Shown here one piece after another: positions 35,377 to 46,321 of a stretch of DNA of 64,000 bases (positions are counted from its first letter, which is position 1; the number at the start of each line of letters is the position of its first letter). The stretch comes from Streptosporangium oxazolinicum (GTDB taxonomy: Bacteria; Actinomycetota; Actinomycetes; Streptosporangiales; Streptosporangiaceae), in the NCBI RefSeq assembly GCF_039537505.1, contig NZ_BAABAQ010000009.1, positions 1 through 64,000 on the forward strand, read 5' to 3'. A program made the translations under genes and the position numbers. Below the pieces are notes generated by a model. The model ran no database searches. It was given only the letters and a program-made list of their open reading frames with translations, and was not told the DNA's origin.

Positions 35377-35997
35377 GTGGCGGTCAGCAGCGGCGAGGGT
35401 AGAAACGCCGATCAGGATGACCCGAAACGGCGCCAGTCGGCACGTCAGCGCGCGGGTGAAGAGGGTCTGCTGTTCGACGGGCAACCGGTGAAGGTGCCCG
35501 CCGACATCGGCTACCGGGGACCGACGGCCTGTTCGGCGGCCGGCATCACCTACCGGCAACTCGACTACTGGGCGCGCACCGGCCTGGTCGAGCCCACCGT
35601 GCGGGCTGCCCACGGCTCCGGCTCCCAGCGGCTGTACGGCTTTCGCGACATCCTGGTCCTCAAGGTCGTCAAGCGGCTCCTCGACACCGGCGTCTCCCTC
35701 CAGCAGATCCGCATCGCCGTGCAGCACCTGCGCGACAGGGGCGTCAACGACCTGGCCGGGATCACCCTGATGAGCGACGGGGTGAGCGTCTACGAGTGCA
35801 CCTCCCCCGACGAGGTCATCGACCTCCTCCAGGGCGGTCAGGGAGTCTTCGGCATAGCACTGGGACGGGTGTGGCAGGAGGTGGAGGGCTCCCTCGCGGA
35901 TCTGCCCGGCGAACGTGCGGAGTCGGGCGAGGGCCCTTTAGGCGATCATCAGGCCGATGAGCTGGCCCGCCGTCGCAGAGCACGACGAACCGGGTAA
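35377..35997 (+). CDS. MerR family transcriptional regulator (Rv1830-type)
   Basis: 206 aa. The DNA-binding part reads YRGPTACSAAGITYRQLDYW and ARTGLVEPTVRAAHGSGSQR (about 45-90), followed by SLQQIRIAVQHLRDRG and a C-terminal domain with SDGVSVYECTSPDEVIDLL. The same gene lies between the nuclease gene and gcvP in mycobacteria (Rv1830). The GTG start has GGAGG about 8 bp upstream. The N-terminal 40 residues are charged and variable; the C-terminal tail (RRRRARR) is very basic. Its target genes are unknown. Confidence 0.9.
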   Translation: MAVSSGEGRNADQDDPKRRQSARQRAGEEGLLFDGQPVKVPADIGYRGPTACSAAGITYRQLDYWARTGLVEPTVRAAHGSGSQRLYGFRDILVLKVVKRLLDTGVSLQQIRIAVQHLRDRGVNDLAGITLMSDGVSVYECTSPDEVIDLLQGGQGVFGIALGRVWQEVEGSLADLPGERAESGEGPLGDHQADELARRRRARRTG

Positions 35998-36019
35998 ACT
36001 CGGACTTGCCACTGACCCT

Positions 36020-36197
36020 GTGCGGGAGAGACCCCGACCGCGATCGGGGCGCCGAAGGAGCAACCTCCCCGGAATCTCTCAGGCACCCGGTACCGCACGG
36101 ACGAGGCAACTCTGGAAAGCAGGCGCGCTCGCCAGGCGCGACTCACCGACGGTGCAAGCCTCCCGTCTAGGGCAGGTGAAGCTCTCAGGTCACGGCC
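36020..36197 (+). ncRNA. Tandem glycine riboswitch controlling gcvP
   Basis: Two glycine aptamers in series. The first (36020-36098) has GCGGGAGAGACC, a GC stem, GCCGAAGGAGCAA, and GGAATCTCTCAGGCA. The second (36099-36197) has CTCTGGAAAGCAGG, CACCGACGGTGCAAGCC and GGTGAAGCTCTCAGGTCA. These are the standard conserved boxes of the gcvT-type element. The aptamers bind glycine and turn on its breakdown enzyme. Confidence 0.94.
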
Positions 36198-36215
36198 CGT
36201 GAACGACGGCCGTGA
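36190..36215 (+). promoter_or_regulatory. Expression-platform hairpin of the glycine riboswitch
   Basis: TCACGGC (36190-36196) can pair with GCCGTGA (36209-36215). The left arm overlaps the last bases of the second aptamer (TCTCAGGTCA), so glycine binding and this hairpin may exclude each other. There is no T-run, so control at translation or Rho-type termination is more likely than intrinsic termination. Confidence 0.5.
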
Positions 36216-36287
36216 TGACAGAGGGGGAGACCAGGCATACGCCCGCGCCCAGCGCCGGTCTCCACCCCGTCCCGGGAGGCTTCACCA

Positions 36288-39143
<2,856 letters not shown>

Positions 39144-39230
39144 TCCCCGCAAAGATCCACATAGGCCCCGGCAGGGCCGAAAGCCCGCGCGAACCGCGAT
39201 ATCCGAGGGGAATGCGGGAGGACGGACGGA

Positions 39231-39254
39231 GCCCCGAGTCGTTAGGCTCGGGGC
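39231..39254 (+). terminator. Hairpin after gcvP
   Basis: GCCCCGAG, an 8-base loop, CTCGGGGC, about 90 bp after gcvP and 25 bp before the TPR-protein start. The stem is strong but no T-run follows, so it may limit rather than block transcription. Confidence 0.45.
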
Positions 39255-39279
39255 GTCTCCGTATCCGGAAGGATCCCGC

Positions 39280-40062
39280 ATGCCTGAGGTGGACACCCGT
39301 CCCTTGGACGCCGCGCGAAGACTGGCCGAGTCGGGCGATCTCGACGGCGCCGCCACGATCTTCGCCGAGCTGGTCGCCGACCCCGACGAGCCCGACCGGG
39401 CCCAGGCGGCGGTGGGTCTCGCGGTGGTGCTGGGGGAGAGCGGAGACGTGCCGGGCTCGCGCGCGGCCGCGCGCACCGCGCTGGCGACCGGGCACCCGGA
39501 GTTCGCCGCCCAGGCCGCCTGCCTGCTCGCCGGGAGTTTCGAGCAGGAGGGCCTGGCCGACCAGGCCCGCGCCGCCTGGCAGGCCGCGCTGGGCGTCGGC
39601 CACCCCGCCTACGTCCCGCCGGCGCACATGGCCCTCGCCAGGCTCGCCACGGGCGAGGAGGAGGCCGAGCGGTCGCTGCGCGACGCGCTGGCCACCGGCG
39701 ACCCGGAGATCGCTCCGCAGGCCGCCCAGCGGCTGGCGGAGGCGCTCCTGGAGGAGGGCGAGCCGGGGGAGGCCGCCCGGGTGCTCCTGGAGGCGCTCTC
39801 GGTGCCCGACGTGGCCGAGGTGCCGAGACTGCGGGTGATGCTCGGCATCGCTCATCTGGAGCTGGCCTGCGCCGAGTTCTCCGGTGCGATCGAGGAGGGC
39901 GGGGACGTCGAGACCGGTGCGCTGGCCATCGAGCTCCTGGCCCGCACGCTCCCGCTCAGGGGACGTGACGAGGACGCCGAGCGCGTGTGGCGCTACGGTC
40001 TGGACAGTGCCGACGAGGACCTCGCCGGGGAGGTCCGCCTGCGCCTCGACCGGGACCTTTGA
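39280..40062 (+). CDS. Tetratricopeptide (TPR/Sel1-like) repeat protein
   Basis: 260 aa made of paired helices with periodic Ala/Gly/Leu. Repeats such as ALATGHPEFAAQAACLLAGSF, then AWQAALGVGHPAYVPPAHMALARL and ALATGDPEIAPQAAQRLAEAL (each shown in part) recur every 34-36 residues. No signal peptide or membrane helix is present, so it is a cytosolic scaffold for protein contacts. The ATG has GGAAGGAT 5 bp upstream. It stands downstream of gcvP but no functional link is evident. Partners unknown. Confidence 0.8.
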   Translation: MPEVDTRPLDAARRLAESGDLDGAATIFAELVADPDEPDRAQAAVGLAVVLGESGDVPGSRAAARTALATGHPEFAAQAACLLAGSFEQEGLADQARAAWQAALGVGHPAYVPPAHMALARLATGEEEAERSLRDALATGDPEIAPQAAQRLAEALLEEGEPGEAARVLLEALSVPDVAEVPRLRVMLGIAHLELACAEFSGAIEEGGDVETGALAIELLARTLPLRGRDEDAERVWRYGLDSADEDLAGEVRLRLDRDL

Positions 40063-40101
40063 GAGGGGGGCGTCTGGTGCGCCGGGCGGGTCCGGCGGGG
40101 G

Positions 40102-40452
40102 TCAGTCGCGCTCCCGCCAGCGGCTCAGCGCGTGGGCGAAGTTGATCGCGACGATCCCGCCCCAGGCCAGCAGCAGTCCGGCGGTGCCGGCGCTCTGCGC
40201 CGCGATGGCGGTCAGCGGGATCCCGATGCCCATCGAGCCGAGGGCGATCGGGATCGAGGGGTTCGCGCCCTTGCGCGGCTTGACCTTCGGCGCCCCGGCG
40301 GCGTCCATCTCGGCGCGCACCCGGTGGGCGATGGTCGCGTCGAGGCGTGACACGAACGACTCGATGAGCGCGGCCTCGTACTCCGGGCCGAGGTCACGCC
40401 GGGCCTCGACGGTGGCGCGCATGTCCTGGCGGATATCTTGATAGTCCTGCAC
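40102..40452 (-). CDS. Conserved actinobacterial membrane protein
   Basis: 116 aa from a GTG at 40452. The N-terminal half is a charged helix region (DYQDIRQDMRATVEARRDLG, ending in AHRVRAEMDAAGAP). The C-terminal half has two hydrophobic helices (PIALGSMGIGIPLTAIAAQS and AGLLLAWGGIVAINFAHAL). The arrangement, a cytoplasmic helix then two membrane spans, is widespread in small actinobacterial proteins next to regulators, with no known function. It shares a short 55-bp region with the divergent hydrolase gene, so the two promoters overlap. Confidence 0.7.
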   Translation of the reverse strand: MQDYQDIRQDMRATVEARRDLGPEYEAALIESFVSRLDATIAHRVRAEMDAAGAPKVKPRKGANPSIPIALGSMGIGIPLTAIAAQSAGTAGLLLAWGGIVAINFAHALSRWRERD

Positions 40453-40507
40453 GCTTCGATTGTTCCGCCCGCCCGTCCGCCGGGCATCAGCCGTTAGGAC
40501 GAGATCC

Positions 40508-41218
40508 GTGTCCACCTCCGAGTCCACCCCTCCAGCGTCGGCGTCCATCTCGGGGACCGGGCTCCCGGCGGGCGCGGCCGCGCCCGTGGAGATCGCGACC
40601 CCGCACGGCCCGGCCCTGGTGGAGATCGACGAGGTGGCCGCCCCGCGCTTCCTGCTGGTGCTCACCCACGGCTCGGCCGGGGGAGTGGACGCCCCCGATC
40701 TGCTGGCCGTACGGGACGCCGTGACCGCGATCGGCGGGACGGTCGCGCGGGTGCTCCAGCCGTTCCGCGTGCGCGGGGCCCGCGCGCCGGGGTCGGCGGT
40801 CAAGCAGGACGAGGCGTGGGAGACGCTGGTGGCCGGGCTGCGCGGGCGCTATCCGGGGCTGCCGCTGGCGCAGGGCGGGCGGAGTAACGGGGCCAGGGTC
40901 GCCTGCCGTACGGCCGGGAGGGTCGAGGCCGGCGCGGTCGTCGCGCTGGCGTTCCCGCTGCGTCCGCCGAGGAATCCGGAGCGGTCACGCGCCGGGGAGC
41001 TGCGCTCGGCGGGCGTGGACGTGCTGGTGGTGAACGGAGACCGTGACCCGTTCGGCGTGCCCGAGGCGGCGGACGCCGCGCGCCTGGTGGTGCTGCCGGG
41101 AGAGGGTCACGACCTCGGGAGGAATCCCGCCAGGGTGGGCGAGGTGGTCGCCGAGTGGCTCGACGCGAGGATGCGGCCGGGCTCGGTGGACTCGCTCAGC
41201 GTGACCGGTCGGGGGTGA
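40508..41218 (+). CDS. KANL3/Tex30-like alpha/beta hydrolase
   Basis: 236 aa. FLLVLTHGSAGGVD provides the oxyanion strand, and QGGRSNGARVACR (about residue 130) holds the nucleophile Ser in a GxSxG-like turn. VLVVNGDRDPFGVPE gives the acid and LPGEGHDLGRN the His, so the triad is complete. The family includes human KANL3 and Tex30; bacterial members have no established substrate. The GTG at 40508 has GGACGAG upstream. It is divergent from a small membrane protein gene. Confidence 0.85.
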   Translation: MSTSESTPPASASISGTGLPAGAAAPVEIATPHGPALVEIDEVAAPRFLLVLTHGSAGGVDAPDLLAVRDAVTAIGGTVARVLQPFRVRGARAPGSAVKQDEAWETLVAGLRGRYPGLPLAQGGRSNGARVACRTAGRVEAGAVVALAFPLRPPRNPERSRAGELRSAGVDVLVVNGDRDPFGVPEAADAARLVVLPGEGHDLGRNPARVGEVVAEWLDARMRPGSVDSLSVTGRG

Positions 41219-41224
41219 CGGGCC

Positions 41225-41416
41225 TCAGACGACGCCGGCCAGTGGCCGATGCGGCTCGATGACGGCACCGTCCGGGAGGAGCTCGCCGGTGTCGTCGAAC
41301 AGCACCACACCGTTGCAGAGCAGGCTCCAGCCCTGCTCAGGGTGGGCCGCCATGGTGCGGGCGGCTTCGCGGTCCAGCGCGTCGGCGGACGGACAGGACG
41401 GCTCGTGCGGGCACAT
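41225..41416 (-). CDS. DUF5999 family protein
   Basis: 63 aa: MCPHEPSCPSADALDREAAR, then PEQGWSLLCNGVVLFDDTGELLPDG and PHRPLAG. The spaced Cys residues in the CPHEPxCP start and a third in LLCNGVV suggest metal binding. Small proteins of this family occur almost only in actinomycetes and are unstudied. The ATG at 41416 has a clear GGAGG 8 bp upstream, and longer frames have no better start. It ends 7 bp from the convergent hydrolase gene. Confidence 0.8.
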   Translation of the reverse strand: MCPHEPSCPSADALDREAARTMAAHPEQGWSLLCNGVVLFDDTGELLPDGAVIEPHRPLAGVV

Positions 41417-41874
41417 CGGCGTGCCTCCGGATCTCTCGTGTCGGCTCGCCCGGGTCACACCGGGCACGGGTGGGCATCGGACATCCGGCGGCACCGTCAC
41501 CGATGGGTCTCCGTTCCCACGTATGACGGGGACGAGCATCTGAATGTTGACATATGGCCATGCGACCCCCGTAACAGAACGAGGAGCGCACATCAAGCAG
41601 ATCAAGTGTGCGATCGATCGCACCTCGGCGACATAGCCCGTTAGGACTGTTTGGGAACTGGTAGAGGGTCAGTCCGGCAGGGCTTTATCAGGGGATGTGA
41701 CCTATAACACAGCATGCCTCATATAAGGATATTCGACCAAGTGCGACACGCCGCCCGGCGGGTAAACGATCGGTTACAAGTTTCTGACATGCGCCGACAC
41801 GGGCTTTCCCAACTCCCTGACGGCCCCTTACCGGCCCCTGTGCCCGGCCTGCGCTCACCGGTGCTCACCGGCGC
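41417..41874. other. Intergenic region before the DUF5999 gene
   Basis: 458 bp between two minus-strand genes. A plus-strand TTGACA at 41547 is followed by TAACAG at 41572 (19-bp gap, poor) and only a six-codon frame (MAMRPP). 41640-41810 is AT-richer than average. I see no gene or RNA family. Confidence 0.4.
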
Positions 41875-42480
41875 TCACCGTGCGCCCAGACCGGCCAGGA
41901 GCGCGTCCAGCCCGTGCTCGAAGTCGGTGTCCGCCTCCGGGCTGCCGCCGCCCCTCGACGGGGGACGCCAGGGCTCGTTCTCGTCGCCCGGGTCGGCCTG
42001 GGGTTCGGCCCAGCCCGACTGCTGCACCTCCACCGCCACCGCGCCGAAGACGTAGGCCCGCAGGGCGCGTACCGCCCCCGCCGGGTCGGCCAGGCCCGCG
42101 TCGGCCAGCTGGTCGGTCTGCTCCCTGATCGCGATCGCCGCCCTGCCCCTGGGGGGCTTGGTCAGGGCCAGGGCCAGCACCCCGGGATGCTCCCTCAGCG
42201 CCGCCCGGCTCGCCCGGCACCAGGCCCTCGCGCTCTCCTGCCAGCTCTCGCCGGGCTCGGCGTGGACGGCGGTGACGTGCTCGGCCAGCGCGTCCATGAG
42301 GGCGTCCTTGCCGCGCGGCAGGTGGTGGTAGATGGCCATCGCCTCCACCTCGAGGGCGTCGCCCAGCCGCCGCATCGTCAGGCGCCGGAGCCCCTGGCCG
42401 TCGGCGATGTGGAGGGCGGCGTCGATGATGCGCTCCCTGGAGAGCGGGACGGGCGGTCGCTTGGCAGGCATGGGAGGCAT
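41875..42480 (-). CDS. TetR/AcrR family regulator with TetR_C-type domain
   Basis: 201 aa. Residues 13-60 form the HTH (LSRERIIDAALHIADGQGLRR, ending MAIYHHLPRGKDAL). The C-terminal domain matches the tetracycline-repressor class (HPGVLALALTKPPRGRAAI, RALRAYVFGAVAVE). The Pro/Gly-rich loop near 170 is a local insertion. Upstream, TTAC-TGC-GTAA at 42496-42506 is a small inverted repeat that could be its own operator. No obvious target gene is adjacent: the next gene (+) encodes a hypothetical helical protein. Confidence 0.9.
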   Translation of the reverse strand: MPPMPAKRPPVPLSRERIIDAALHIADGQGLRRLTMRRLGDALEVEAMAIYHHLPRGKDALMDALAEHVTAVHAEPGESWQESARAWCRASRAALREHPGVLALALTKPPRGRAAIAIREQTDQLADAGLADPAGAVRALRAYVFGAVAVEVQQSGWAEPQADPGDENEPWRPPSRGGGSPEADTDFEHGLDALLAGLGAR

Positions 42481-42645
42481 CCTGCCACCGTCACCTTACT
42501 GCGTAAAGATCGGCGCGCCGGACGGAACGGACGTTCACCGGCGAGCCGGTCCGATCCCTGAGTGCGTGGGGTGGGGGCGGAGCGCGTAGGCTACGAGCGG
42601 TGATCTGCCGGAGGAGACCCGGCGACCGGCGAGAGAGGGAAGAAG

Positions 42646-43047
42646 ATGGCGTTTTTCCGACCGCGCGTGAGCCGGGAGGCGGAGGTTCGTCACCACGCTG
42701 ACCAGGAGGTCGGGAAGAGCTTCCCCGAGCTCCTGGAGAAGGCGCGCCAGGCCGAGGCCGAGGTGCGCCGGGCCCAGGCCGCCGCGGCCCCCGTGCAGGA
42801 GCTGCGCGCCGCCGGGCTGGCCTTCGACAGGGCGCTCACCGAGGCCCTGCGCGCGGCCGAGGCCAACCAGCGCGCGACGTTCGGGATCAAGTCGTATGAC
42901 GACCGGATCCGCCGCCGCAAGGGCAGGGCCACCCCCAGGGGCGCCGAGTGGACCGCCGAGGTCGACCGCCTGCGCACCCTTCGCGAGCAGAACCGGCTGA
43001 CCGGTATCCCCCGGGTTCCGCGCCCGGTCACCGCCTCCGCCCGCTGA
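42646..43047 (+). CDS. Hypothetical helical protein
   Basis: 133 aa, unrecognised. It is strongly helical and charged (SFPELLEKARQAEAEVRRAQ, then LRAAGLAFDRALTEALRAAE) with a basic patch DRIRRRKGRA and a C-terminal KxxRLTGIPRV-like end. Residues 30-95 have coiled-coil character. No signal peptide or membrane helix. The ATG follows GAGAGAGGGAAGAAG, a strong ribosome site, and the codon bias is normal for this genome, so the gene is real. Confidence 0.75.
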   Translation: MAFFRPRVSREAEVRHHADQEVGKSFPELLEKARQAEAEVRRAQAAAAPVQELRAAGLAFDRALTEALRAAEANQRATFGIKSYDDRIRRRKGRATPRGAEWTAEVDRLRTLREQNRLTGIPRVPRPVTASAR

Positions 43048-43147
43048 CCTCCACCCCTGATCCTCACCCGCGTGGGCCTCTCCCTCGCGGGTCCCTGGAC
43101 GTGGGCCCGGTCCGGACGGACCCGGCCTGGGCGCGGATCGTACGGGC

Positions 43148-43807
43148 TCAGCGGGTGGCGTGCGCGGACGAGGTGGCGAGCAGCCGCCGGACGCGGGCGG
43201 CGGGCAGGACCGCCGCGCACCGCTCGGCCGCGTAGGTCTGGGCCATCCGGTGGTGTTCGGCGGAGAAGTCGGCCACCCCGTCGGCCACGAAGAACACCTC
43301 CACGTCGCCCATGAAGGCGTCGCAGGCCGTCATCAGGCAGCCGATGTGGGCGTAGACGCCGGTGACGATGAGCTGGTCGCGGCCCTGTTCGGCGAGCAGG
43401 GTGCGCAGCGGGGTGCGGTGGAAGGCGCTGTAGCGCCACTTGGTCAGCCGGATGTCGTCCGGGCCGGGGGTGAGCGCCGCGACGATCTCCTGGGCGCTCG
43501 GGTCGGTGCCGACCCCGGCCCCCCAGAAGTCCTCCAGCAGGCCGCGCTGGGCCGAGGTCTGCCCGCCGGGCTGGGCCGAGTACACCACCGGGACGCCGAG
43601 TTCCCAGGCCGTCTCGCGGAGACCGGTGATCGCCGAGACCAGTTCCACGATCGGCGAGGTTCCCGGCGCGAACGCGTTCACGAAGTGGTTCTGCATGTCG
43701 TGGACGAGCAGCACCGCCCGGCGGGCGTCCGGTGTCCAGGAGACGCGGTTGACGGGCATCTCGTCCTCGCGGGGCATCGGATAGGGGGTGATTGCGGGTA
43801 TGGCCAC
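43148..43807 (-). CDS. dhbB: Isochorismatase (2,3-dihydro-2,3-dihydroxybenzoate-forming), stand-alone
   Basis: 219 aa. It hydrolyses isochorismate to 2,3-dihydro-2,3-dihydroxybenzoate and pyruvate. AVLLVHDMQNHFVNAF has the catalytic Asp, KWRYSAFHRTPL the Lys, and VYAHIGCLMTACDAF the family Cys. E. coli EntB and B. subtilis DhbB carry a C-terminal aryl carrier domain; this protein stops without one, so the carrier must be elsewhere. GTG start with AGGAGAG. Last gene of the entA-entC-entB-type operon (minus strand). Confidence 0.92.
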   Translation of the reverse strand: MAIPAITPYPMPREDEMPVNRVSWTPDARRAVLLVHDMQNHFVNAFAPGTSPIVELVSAITGLRETAWELGVPVVYSAQPGGQTSAQRGLLEDFWGAGVGTDPSAQEIVAALTPGPDDIRLTKWRYSAFHRTPLRTLLAEQGRDQLIVTGVYAHIGCLMTACDAFMGDVEVFFVADGVADFSAEHHRMAQTYAAERCAAVLPAARVRRLLATSSAHATR

Positions 43808-43856
43808 GACTACCTCTCCTTCTGCTTTCTCTCTCGGCGGCTCGACGTGCTGGGGG

Positions 43857-45107
43857 TCACACCTGTCCTCTCCCGGCTCCTCTCCCGGGCTTCTCCCCGG
43901 TGGCGGCGACGGCCTCCATGCCGGAGACCGTGTCCGCGTCCAGGTCCAGGTCCAGGTCCACGTCGAGGTCCGGGGCCAGGCCGAGGGCCTGCAGGAGCGT
44001 CCGGAACTTCGCGGAGGTCTCGGCGAGCTCCTCCTCGGGGACCGAGCCGGTGACGATCCCGCCCCCGGCGAACAGCCGGACGCCGCCAGCGGTCACCTCG
44101 GCGCAGCGGATCGCCACCGCCCACTCGCCGTCCCCCGAGGCGTCGCACCAGCCGACCATGCCGGTGTAGAAGCCCCGGTCGAAGGGTTCGATATCGGCGA
44201 TCGCGGCGCGCGCCGCGAGGGTGGGCGTCCCGCAGACCGCGGGAGTCGGGTGCAGGGCGACGGCGAGGTCGAGCGCGGTGGTGCGCGGGTCGGCGAGCCG
44301 CCCGGTGATCCTGCTGGACAGGTGCCACATGGTCGAGGTGCAGATCAGCGACGGCTCGGCCGGGACGCTCAGCGCCCGGCAGTGCGGGGCGAGCGCGGCG
44401 GCCACGCCCTGGACCACGACCGCGTGCTCGTGCTGCTCCTTGGCCGAGCAGAGCAGCGCCGCCGCGCGGCGGCGGTCCTCCACGGGGTCGGCGCTGCGCG
44501 CGGCGGAGCCGGCCAGCGGGTTGGCGACGACGGCGGGCCCGTCCCTGGAGACCAGCAGTTCGGGGCTGGCACCCACCAGGGTCCGCCCGCCGGGCAGGTC
44601 GACGGCGAAGACGTGGCCGTGCGGGTCGCGGACCGCCAGGCGCCGGACCATCGCGGCGACGTCGACCGGCTCCGGCCTCGTCAGCTTCAGTGACCTGGCC
44701 AGCACCACCTTCTCCACCGCGCCCGTGCCGAGCAGCTCCAGGACCCGCCGTACGCCCTCCAGGTGGCCCGAGGGGGTGGGTACGGGGGTGATCCGCCACG
44801 GCGGCCGCGGGCCCTCGTGGGGTGGCGGCTCGCCGGGGACGAAGACGAAGGGGTCGGCCCAGCGGGCGCGCACCGGGGTGACCAGCCGTGCCGAGGCGGG
44901 GTCGTCGAACGGGATCGCGCCGAGGACCAGGTCGCGGTGCTCGCGTACGCGCTCGGCCAGCTCCCGCATGGTCCAGGCGGGCGCCACCACGTCGGCGACG
45001 CCCCCGGCGAGGAGGGTGTGCCGGGGAGAGGAGAAGATCGATGAGGAACCCGGCCGGTACTCGTCGAGAAGCTCGGTGGCGCTGACCGCCTCGTATGCGA
45101 TAGTCAA
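43857..45107 (-). CDS. dhbC: Isochorismate synthase
   Basis: 416 aa from a TTG at 45107 with AAAGG 9 bp upstream. It interconverts chorismate and isochorismate. Chorismate-binding signatures: EKVVLARSLKLTRPEPVDVAAM, GASPELLVSRDG, AKEQHEHAVVVQGVA and HPTPAVCGTPT, ending with FAGGGIVTGSVPEEELAE. The C-terminus carries an odd Asp-Leu run (DLDVDLDLDLDAD) from a short DNA repeat. In the second position of a DHB operon it supplies the isochorismatase; the same product could also feed menD. Confidence 0.93.
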   Translation of the reverse strand: MTIAYEAVSATELLDEYRPGSSSIFSSPRHTLLAGGVADVVAPAWTMRELAERVREHRDLVLGAIPFDDPASARLVTPVRARWADPFVFVPGEPPPHEGPRPPWRITPVPTPSGHLEGVRRVLELLGTGAVEKVVLARSLKLTRPEPVDVAAMVRRLAVRDPHGHVFAVDLPGGRTLVGASPELLVSRDGPAVVANPLAGSAARSADPVEDRRRAAALLCSAKEQHEHAVVVQGVAAALAPHCRALSVPAEPSLICTSTMWHLSSRITGRLADPRTTALDLAVALHPTPAVCGTPTLAARAAIADIEPFDRGFYTGMVGWCDASGDGEWAVAIRCAEVTAGGVRLFAGGGIVTGSVPEEELAETSAKFRTLLQALGLAPDLDVDLDLDLDADTVSGMEAVAATGEKPGRGAGRGQV

Positions 45108-45127
45108 GGCTGACCTTTCGGGGGATC

Positions 45128-45895
45128 TCAGGCCCTGAGCGTGGCGCCGCCGTCCACGTACAGGTCTTGCATGGTGATGTGCCGGGAACGGTCCGATGCC
45201 AGGAAGATCACGGCTTCGGCGACGTCCTGGGGGTCGGCCAGCCGGCCCAGCGGGATGCCCACGCGGTAGGAGGAGGGGTCTCCCATGAGCGCGGCGTGGG
45301 GATCGAGCCCCGCCTGCATGGCGGTGTCGGTCGATCCGGGTGAGACCACGTTGCAGCGGATGCCGTGGCGGGCGAGCTCCAGCCCGGCACACCGGGTGAA
45401 CATGACCGCGGCGGCCTTGGACGCCGCGTACGCCGCCATGCCGACGCGCGGCACGCCCGCGGCGTTGGAGGCCACCGTGACGATCGTCCCGCCGCTGCGG
45501 GGGATCATGCGGCGGGCGACGGCACGGACGGTGTGGAAGACCCCGCCGGCGTTCACCGCGAACACGTGGGCCCAGTCGTCGGTGCCCGTCTCTGTCACCG
45601 CGCCGGTGCGCAGCACGCCCGCGACGTTGACCAGGACCCCGATCGGTCCCAGCTCGTCCTCGATCCTCCCGACGACCGCGTCCACCTGTCCGGGGTCCGT
45701 GACGTCGGTGTGGTGGCGGGTCACCGGCTCCCCGCGATCCTCCCAGGGGCCGTCGCGCACGTCGACTCCGGCCACGAGCGCCCCGGCGCGGGCGAGGGAC
45801 GCCGCGACGGCGGCGCCGATGCCCCCGGCGGCGCCCGTGACAAGGGCCACCGTCCCGGGAAGCCCGGGATGGTCCTGCCGATCGATCACACGCAC
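45128..45895 (-). CDS. dhbA: 2,3-dihydro-2,3-dihydroxybenzoate dehydrogenase
   Basis: 255 aa SDR enzyme. TGAAGGIGAAVA binds NAD, and the catalytic Tyr and Lys are in MAAYAASKAA. The C-terminal segment ITMQDLYVDGGATL is diagnostic of EntA/DhbA and separates it from generic SDRs. It makes 2,3-dihydroxybenzoate. First gene of the operon, starting with GTG at 45895; an iron box at 45908-45926 lies just upstream. Order here is dhbA-dhbC-dhbB, with no dhbE (AMP ligase) or dhbF. Confidence 0.93.
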   Translation of the reverse strand: MRVIDRQDHPGLPGTVALVTGAAGGIGAAVAASLARAGALVAGVDVRDGPWEDRGEPVTRHHTDVTDPGQVDAVVGRIEDELGPIGVLVNVAGVLRTGAVTETGTDDWAHVFAVNAGGVFHTVRAVARRMIPRSGGTIVTVASNAAGVPRVGMAAYAASKAAAVMFTRCAGLELARHGIRCNVVSPGSTDTAMQAGLDPHAALMGDPSSYRVGIPLGRLADPQDVAEAVIFLASDRSRHITMQDLYVDGGATLRA

Positions 45896-45907
45896 CTCAC
45901 TGACAAG

Positions 45908-45926
45908 TTAGGTTAGCCTCGCCTCA
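45908..45926. promoter_or_regulatory. Iron box (DmdR/IdeR type) of the DHB operon
   Basis: 19 bp with 15 matches to TTAGGTTAGGCTAACCTAA: TTAGGTTAG is perfect in the left half. It lies 13-31 bp before the dhbA GTG, suited to block transcription when iron is plentiful. Confidence 0.75.
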
Positions 45927-46022
45927 TTTACTTCGGCTGTCGAAAGTGTGGCGGGTAAGAGTCAAAGGTGATCTAGCTCCTGATGATCAGGCATCTTGAC
46001 ATTGTCGTCAATGGGGTGAATC

Positions 46023-46041
46023 TTAGGTTAGGCTTGCCTAA
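46023..46041. promoter_or_regulatory. Iron box (DmdR/IdeR type) of mbtH
   Basis: TTAGGTTAGGCTTGCCTAA, 17 of 19 matches to the IdeR consensus. It lies 280 bp before mbtH and about 100 bp from the other box, so it may serve the mbtH transcript or both promoters. Confidence 0.82.
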
Positions 46042-46321
46042 TAAGACACCCCGTCCCAGTGGTCTCTCAGGCCACTCGCCCAACGCCGTGACCAGGCACT
46101 TCATCAAGGTGCACGCAGTATGCCATTTTCATCTGCCTCATTTCCGCGCCCGGAGACTCCCCGTATCCGGCGGGGAAGCGGCGGTCGCCGACCCCCGGGC
46201 GCACCGGTGGAGGCCCCCCGCACCGCCCGTACGGAGGACCCGCGTTGACCGTCACCGTCGGCGCCGGGCGAATCCACCGATCCGGCACCACCACCCGCTG
46301 CACCCACGCTGGAGGTAACCG

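Larger units (their letters stand above)
45896..46321. other. Divergent control region between the DHB operon and mbtH
   Basis: 426 bp holding two iron boxes and both promoters. The area 45900-46045 is AT-rich; the rest up to 46321 is GC-rich leader of mbtH with no other recognisable gene. Confidence 0.6.

Noticed and set aside
41547..41577. Plus-strand promoter TTGACA..TAACAG
   Set aside because: The 19-bp spacing and poor -10 box are weak, and only a six-codon frame follows.
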